From the NCBI GenBank assembly GCA_009760855.2, contig WPIO01000030.1, forward strand, positions 4,409,001 through 4,473,000: a DNA stretch of 64,000 nt. Reading direction: 5' to 3'. The notes under the pieces are model-generated. The model made no database searches. It worked only from the letters and a program-made list of their open reading frames with translations, and was not told where the DNA came from. Positions 1 to 64,000 of this stretch are shown here, piece after piece. Positions within the stretch are counted from its first letter, which is position 1. Each line of letters starts with the position of its first letter. Source of the stretch: Cristatella mucedo (lineage: Eukaryota; Bryozoa; Phylactolaemata; Cristatellidae). Position numbers and translations under genes: made by a program.

Positions 1-1437
1 GCAAGTTGCTTCAGCAACTGCATTATAATCGCACATCAATTATTTAACAGCAATAACAACACGAAAATGAATCCATAAGCCAACATCTATAGTAAGGAGG
101 CTTCACATCTCCAATTAATAGCCAACCCCACACAATACGAAGCCAAGATGGTGAGGACGCAACCGGCAACACTCCCGGACACTTTGCCGAGTGTATTACA
201 GCTCCTCTTTACTGACGTTTACTTTAAATGTTTACAGGCTATATTGGTACCATGGATACGGCTTAGTTGTATCAATGCTTGTTTCGACAGAGGACCTTCC
301 ACTGGCATCTTCCTCTCGACTACTCTGCTTTGCACCTATCACTTACAGTGAAAAACTTGAAAAGCACACTATATGCCATAGTAAATAATCGTGCAACCAA
401 GACTTAGTATTTTTATTTTAAGCAATTCAATGCAATACCAACTGGCATCAAATGCTTACACACACTCTAAAGGATATCGTTATGCACGACAAATGTAAGC
501 TCACCTTTGGGAGTTAGAACCAACAATCTCCGACAGTTGTGGTGACAATAATGAACCTGTGTCGAATTAGCCTGCTTACACAATTCTGTCTGAGGTCGGC
601 AAAGCTAATCTGTGCCACAGCAGCTTACCAGAGGTGGATAGTTTTATTAGCTTGCAGCCAATACAAAACGCAGGGAAAAAATTCAGTCACGGACCCCATG
701 CCAATGCAACTGACTCGCGGGTGATAGCCGGTTATAGCCAATGGCTCTTTAATCTCGATCATGACCAGGAGAGCTAACAAGGACATGGTAGATACTATGG
801 GGTCGGCATGCAGCCCATCGGGAATGGAACAATGAAGCACCTTCGACCGCAACGTCAACCATTAGGATCAAGAGGGCTGCTTGCTGGCTGCATCTAGGCT
901 AAAAGTCAGACAAAGAGGGCAAAGCAGCAGCATTTCTCATTACAGTGACGACGTTAATAATGGTTACAAAGTTAGTAATAATGGTGAAGTGCATGGGGGA
1001 GTTATGCGACTGAACACTGGCACCAGAGACTTTTAAGCAGGCAGAATCTAGTCCCTAGACTTTTATATTCTACTAATTGACAGTCAGCAGATTAACAGGT
1101 CCAAATGCTACTAATTATAAAGAGAAGTGCAACATGTATATAAATAAGAGCATAGCAATCGAACCAAAGGTACTTCGACTTTAGGAGAAGTTCATTCGTG
1201 AGGAGAACTAAAGCAATGATAAATGTCATTACATTTTCAATCAATTAATCCGTCATGATAAGAAGATTTGTAGTGAGCATTTGAGAGATTAGAACGTTCA
1301 AGATATGCATTATCGTGAAATACGACACCAGAATCAAGAAAAGACATCATGTAAGCATTCAACCAAAGTGCTCTTGACCTGCCACTGTTGCTTGTAGATG
1401 GGCAAGTATAGAATTAAGTTCAGCAGCTGCTAATTAC
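1..1437. other. Intron DNA downstream of exon 45
   Basis: No dynein exon, clear LINE or SINE match, or tandem repeat is visible here. The short open frames lack any family resemblance. I read it as part of an intron that continues past the left edge. Confidence 0.6.
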
Positions 1438-59126
<57,689 letters not shown>

Positions 59127-59194
59127 CTAAGCAACAGAGGTGGCCTCCTCAGTAAGAAAGACAATACTTAAGAGCAGCCAATAACTTCAGGAGA

Positions 59195-59285
59195 ATGTAT
59201 ACATGTGGGCATACATGCAAGGCACTGGAGGTGCATGGATGCACATGTACATGGGTACATGAACACACAGGCATACATGTACTTA
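59195..59285. repeat. ACATG/TGCA-rich tract
   Basis: GGCATACATGCAAGGCACTG, then GATGCACATGTACATGGGTA: an alternating purine-pyrimidine tract like 24540-24692, 50 bp before a long (AT)n. Confidence 0.6.
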
Positions 59286-59336
59286 CTGAGCATTTGTAAT
59301 TTAACTGCTCAAGTTGACATGTAGTATCAATACCAG

Positions 59337-59340
<4 letters not shown>

Positions 59341-59394
<54 letters not shown>

Positions 59395-59448
59395 ATATAT
59401 ATATATGTGTGTGTGTATATATATGTATATATATATATATATATATAT
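59341..59448. repeat. (AT)n / (GT)n microsatellite
   Basis: About 108 bp of TA dinucleotides with GT interruptions in the middle. Confidence 0.95.
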
Positions 59449-60224
59449 CAATGTAATGTATATGTTTGAGTATGTTAGCAAACAACTAGGCACGAATTTC
59501 AGCTTTTAAGAGCTAAACTCGCATTTTACCAATGCAATTAAAAGGTCACAACTGGAGCATATGCATCCCACAATTATGTAACTTATAAACTAACCAGGGT
59601 GACAAAACTTGACCTAGCACAATCCTAAGGCAGCCAATCATAAGAAAGCTGAAGGCCTATTTTAAGTTTGCATATTTGCTGTTTGACAGTAGCACGTCAG
59701 AAATTTCGTTCCTATGGACATCTAAATGCTTGCTGCGTGTAACCCGGCCGGTTACCACACTCTTCCCCGAGGCCTGCTCACTATTGGCCCTTATTGCTTC
59801 TGAATCCCAGCAGGCTGTGACTATAACTTTGGCTGACTCTTACTTAAGTGACTTTACGATTCAGTAAGGTCGTTGATGTCAATCATCGGTTGCTATTGCC
59901 GTTAAAATGCATTCTTGCTTGCTGCTGCTGCTGCCAGGGTTCGTCAATTGAAAGTCTCCCACAAGAAGCCCAGACGTAGCAAGAGAAGGTTAAGGGGCAG
60001 ATGTTGCTTATGTTAAGCATTTCGAGCTGTTCCTTGAGCCGTCCAGCACGCTCTACCTGAACCACTGCTGTGAATCATCTTAAATTAGTGGTCAACAGGT
60101 CTGCTATAAACCTACCCATAATATAATCCAGGTGGTCAATGCTAAAAAATGCTCATAGAATGCATTTCAATGCGAAATTAACCCCTAATAAAACTAGGCA
60201 TAATTTTTATTGGGGCCCTCGGCC
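59449..60224. other. Intron upstream of exon 1
   Basis: A minus-strand frame near 60065-59883 reads VERAGRLKEQLEMLN after a TTCAG acceptor-like site. This could be a dynein tail helix, but I cannot connect its phase to exon 1, so no exon is called. Confidence 0.4.
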
Positions 60225-61090
60225 TGCCTGCTTTCACGAAGACCTGGCTGAAATAAACTAACTACTAAACCATAACTGGCGCAACCCAGAGAGGCTTCGC
60301 TGTCTTTCATTCCCTCAAGAGTAATCAAAACTGGTGAAATTTCCATTGTTGCAATGCCCTCCCTCAACATTTAAATCGTTTGCAGTCACCTCAAAGCATA
60401 CTTTCAAATCTATTGTTTTGAGTGCCTCCAAAAGTAAGTTGCCAATGGTTGCAGTAATCTATCAACACCCATATTTCATTTCAGGTTTTCTTTCCTTATT
60501 TTGACTAGGTGTGTCAGATATCGTCCCTTTCTACTCTTGTGAGATATTAACATAAATTTCGACGACTCAACTAATGCCTCAATTGCCAAATTTCAAGCAC
60601 TAGCTAATATATTTTCTCTCCTCTGCTGCTCAATCCACGAACTTGTCATCCTTGATGAAATGGTATAAAACCACACAAGGCGACGTTGTAGACGAGTTTT
60701 CTCCTCTGACTAAGCATACTATAGACCCTTTCCCAAATAGCCTATGGGTTACCACGTATATTAAACTAGCTACAACGGATCTAAGAAGTAAACGTTTGAG
60801 AAAGCATACATAAGATCAGGACTGGCTTTCCATATACTGCCTTACGAGGACTACTGTAGCTAATATAATGTATTCTAGCAAAGCTCAAGTCTGGCTAGTA
60901 TACAAAAATAGTCGAATCACAGATGAAAAATTCAAATATGCTGTTGTCGACAATCAACTATCTCCTTAGCCACTTCCAGGTCAGCATATACAAAATCCTT
61001 ATGGCGATCCCTTGGGTCTATATTCTAGCTTCTTTGTCAGCAAAACAGATAAGATCCGAGAGTTCATCCTAAACTAATTAACCCACTGAA

Positions 61091-61180
<90 letters not shown>

Positions 61181-62290
61181 AGTATCATCCCCACTTGACT
61201 CCACTCCCTCAATTCCTTGGAGAACCACGATGCTCACATGCAAGCCGGCCATTAGTGACCTTATCTCGAAGTTCGTGTCCCAGTATCAGAAGAATACTAG
61301 TCCTCTAGACCATTGTTCTCTTAATGCAATGCAAAGATTTGCCGGTGACTTGCATAACCAACATTGTAAGTATGCCCTTACCCTCAGGTCTTGCCGCTGC
61401 ACCTTGTCCCAGCTACAAACGTTATCAAATCGAATGACGATAAAACCAACTTACCGGTTAGGGTCAAACCTAGTTAACTGAGAAATCGTATACCTTAACG
61501 CTCAAAACCGGCTCTGCAAGCTCATCTCCCTCATCACCTGAACGAAATCTAGGTGTCTTTTTCCAAAGCAACATTTCCCTATGCGACCACATCAGCTCCA
61601 AGGTCAAGTCGGCCGACTTTAAGCTATATAACACTAAAAGACTGCAGGCCGGCAAAGACAGGAATACCACAGCCAAGCTGTTCCGTGCATTCTCGACATC
61701 CGTCACGACTACTGTAACTCATCTTCCGGCCTGTGCACTAACGTGCTCGAAATTGGTGCAAACTCAGCAGCCAAGCCTGTCTGTCGTGACGTCACAGTTG
61801 CCCCCCCCCACTACAACACTTCTCAGCGACCTAGACTGGCCCCTCCGTCGAGAAACACATTGACTTTATGGTTTTGCCATTCGTTTTTAGCTCTCATCCT
61901 TTCTTGCTCTGGCCTACCTATCCGACATAATTCCCACTCAGGCTAGGCATCACACCACCTGCTCGCCCACTCAAATCGTTTAGACGTACCTCAAGCCAAC
62001 TTTAAAGTCTTTGGAGACCGTGCCTTTAGCTTGTATGGTCCCAAAGCAACTCACTCCCGAGTGGTGTTATGACAACCATTGACTTGACTATGCTAAAATA
62101 GAAACTAAAAACACACCTTTTCTTTGCAGCCTTTACTGGGTCCATGTGAGTTGACCTTTGTGGTATGATTATTCGTGCTGATGCCTCGAGTGCTATCATT
62201 ACAAAATTGTTAATTTAGTTCTCGAGCTCTAAGCGACTTTCTTATTATTAGTATTAGTAGTAGTATTCTTATAATTATTCTTATTATTAA
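60225..62290 (+). pseudogene. Family A LINE relic, including apurinic endonuclease region
   Basis: Plus strand: TKTWLK near 60236, RGFAVFHS near 60295, AVIYQHPYFISGF near 60450 and INFDDSTNASIAKFQAL near 60555 follow the order TETWL, G.GVA.FH, VIYRPP, GDFN.H.D of L2/CR1 endonucleases. RT traces (NRMTIKPTYRL, ERNLGVFFQSN, ADFKLYNTK) follow from 61430, and the copy ends in an (ATT)-type tail at 62240-62290. A CT microsatellite interrupts it. Confidence 0.7.
61094..61180. repeat. (CT)n microsatellite
   Basis: About 87 bp of CT dinucleotides with a single TTT interruption at 61163-61165. Confidence 0.97.
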
Positions 62291-64000
62291 GGCACTTGAC
62301 ATGCTTCTTCCTAAAAGGTCTAATTAGGTACCACCTTGCTATGCCCATGAGCAGGTGGACTGCTCCACATGAAGCATGCACATCAAGAAGTCCTAATATG
62401 CACAATGCATAGCTTGCCTTGCCCAGAGCTACAAGTATATTTACCCAGATGGAGTTCAAGGTGTACACCATCAGTACAAATACCCAATAAACATTATTTT
62501 AATCATGTGTTTTAGTTTAGATAACTTATAAGGTAATGTATTGACACTTGGAAGGCGACAAAAATATCCCCCAGAACACAAGAAGTTGTTCAATAGGTCT
62601 CAAACGTATTTAAACACTATAAATATATGCCATATACCAGATGGAAACAATAAATTAGCGACCTCAAATAAAGCTGAGAAACTGCTTTGAGCCAATGTGG
62701 GCTACTACCCAGATTGATATCTTTTATTAAACCATCGCTGCTATATCACAGTATCACTTTTTAGTATTACTTTACAGTATTACTCTTGGGAAAGGTCTGC
62801 TACTCGGTGAGTCACAGAGGTGAGCAAAAGCTGCTGTTAGCTTGTTAGTGAGTCTTTAGAAGTTACCTGCCGCATCAACCAAAATATACAGGCAATGTTT
62901 TGTGCTTTTGCTAATTCAGAGTAGTTTTTTGAGACACTAGAACAATTTCGAGTGCTGTGTCATGATTACCGTTTGGTGCATTGCCAGAGGCAGGTCTCTA
63001 CACATGACACGGATTGTGCCGCTACCTGAACTAGCGAGGGTCATGCCTACATAACAATATGCGAAGTACCGAGAAATAAATTTAGTCCTCTTACCGGTGC
63101 TATAAATATATCCTATTTTACCGTTAATGTTAAGAGTAATTCCATATTACTAAACAGCCGGGCCTCATAGCCATGCTGTCGAGCCTAAAAGAACAGATCA
63201 TTTGCATTCTTGCTCGGCTTGGTGGACAATAGCTCACTCACCGTGGATCATCTGCCATTAAAATATAAAAATATAAGACTGAATCATCAGTCAGATTTAC
63301 AGTAAAGCAAACAATTTTAAGAAGAATATCGTAAATCTAGAAATAAATACGATGCTGTTATGGGGAGTTAAGTCCACATCCTCATAAACCAGAAGTAAGA
63401 TTATATCAATTCACATATTTCGACCGAAAATGACTAACGCCAGGCATTGATCTGAAGACTGGCTCCATCCTTATAGGCCTCTTATTTGCAAATGATATCC
63501 CACAGTGGGCTAAGCTGCTGCTGAAGCTCAATAAGGTCACCAAGTACCAAACCACCTTGCGCTTCATGAGAACCGAATCCTCTGACCACTGCTTATTTTC
63601 TTACTAAGCTTTGGCAAGACAAGCTGAAAAAAGGAGAATATTGCCAGAGAACCGTTCAGTGTTCCTCGATAGAGCAGGACAGGCTGATAATAGTTCAATA
63701 GAAATAAAAAATACTGATGATATCTAAAGCTTTGCAGAATAAAGTATGTCATCACTACAATAGCACTTTAGGCATTACCAAACAAATATTAACCTCGTTC
63801 TAAAAGATACCGCTCATTTTTAGTTTGCTGTCTTTCACTTTCTGAAGATCAAATGGCCAAATAAGTTCTTCAGACCCTTTGCAGATTCTAGTTAACTTAC
63901 AACAACAATTCTGCAGTAAAATAAAGTGATAGCGGTTACTATTGGGAGACAAACAGTCTAGGCAGCTGTGTGATCCAAATCCTTTAACTAGTACAGTCAG
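62291..64000. other. 5'-side intron DNA to the window edge
   Basis: No dynein exon could be placed. A plus-strand stretch at about 63436-63604 (GIDLKTGSILIGLLFANDIP and on) vaguely resembles the FADD motif region of another reverse transcriptase. A minus-strand segment at about 63820-63890 (EELIWPFDLQKVKDSK) has weak exon-like signals. Both are too weak to call. Confidence 0.4.

Noticed and set aside
59883-60065. Minus-strand VERAGRLKEQLEMLN as an additional dynein exon
   Set aside because: The acceptor-like site is plausible, but no donor of suitable phase links it to exon 1, and it is followed by a Gln repeat.

Overview
This window is animal nuclear DNA. Almost all of it is the interior of one intron-rich gene on the minus strand: an axonemal dynein heavy chain of the single-headed inner-arm DNAH3/DNAH7/DNAH12 group. 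I could place 45 coding exons, from about 59.1 kb (N-terminal tail) down to 1.44 kb (AAA5). All but one of the joins between them rest on canonical or GC-AG splice signals with matching codon phase. Together they encode about 2,850 residues: part of the tail, the linker, AAA1 to AAA4 with their P-loops, the whole stalk with its microtubule-binding tip, and most of AAA5. The first exons lie beyond the right edge. The end of AAA5, AAA6 and the C-terminal domain lie beyond the left edge. No frameshift or internal stop interrupts any exon, so the gene looks functional. The one blemish is a splice donor that reads TT instead of GT.

Layout from right to left, in gene order: 64.0-59.1 kb, 5' intron DNA with a degenerate LINE that keeps endonuclease traces; 59.1-51.0 kb, tail and start of the linker; 48.7-43.4 kb, rest of the linker; 38.1-30.8 kb, AAA1; 27.8-21.9 kb, end of AAA1 and AAA2; 16.4-13.4 kb, AAA3; 13.0-9.7 kb, AAA4; 9.6-3.5 kb, stalk coiled coil 1, microtubule-binding domain and coiled coil 2; 3.2-1.4 kb, AAA5.

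The introns are packed with retroelements. Two L2/CR1-like LINE families (called A and B here) share YADDTQLY-type reverse transcriptases but have different 3' ends: family A ends in an (ATT)n tail, family B in a (ACATT)n tail. Several copies are nearly identical, which points to recent activity. There is also a tRNA-derived SINE family with recognisable A and B boxes, a pair of inverted LTR-like repeats flanking one exon, and long (GA)n, (CT)n and (AT)n tracts. The standard genetic code, the ciliary dynein, the 0.1-5 kb introns and the L2-like elements suggest a non-vertebrate metazoan. I cannot name the lineage from this window alone.

I saw no bacterial-type operon, CRISPR array, rRNA or convincing functional tRNA gene. 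The most interesting signals are splice-site oddities in the dynein gene (a TT donor, a GC donor, a duplicated donor in a stop-free 87-nt intron, a microsatellite pressed against a donor) and the organisation of the LINE and SINE families.
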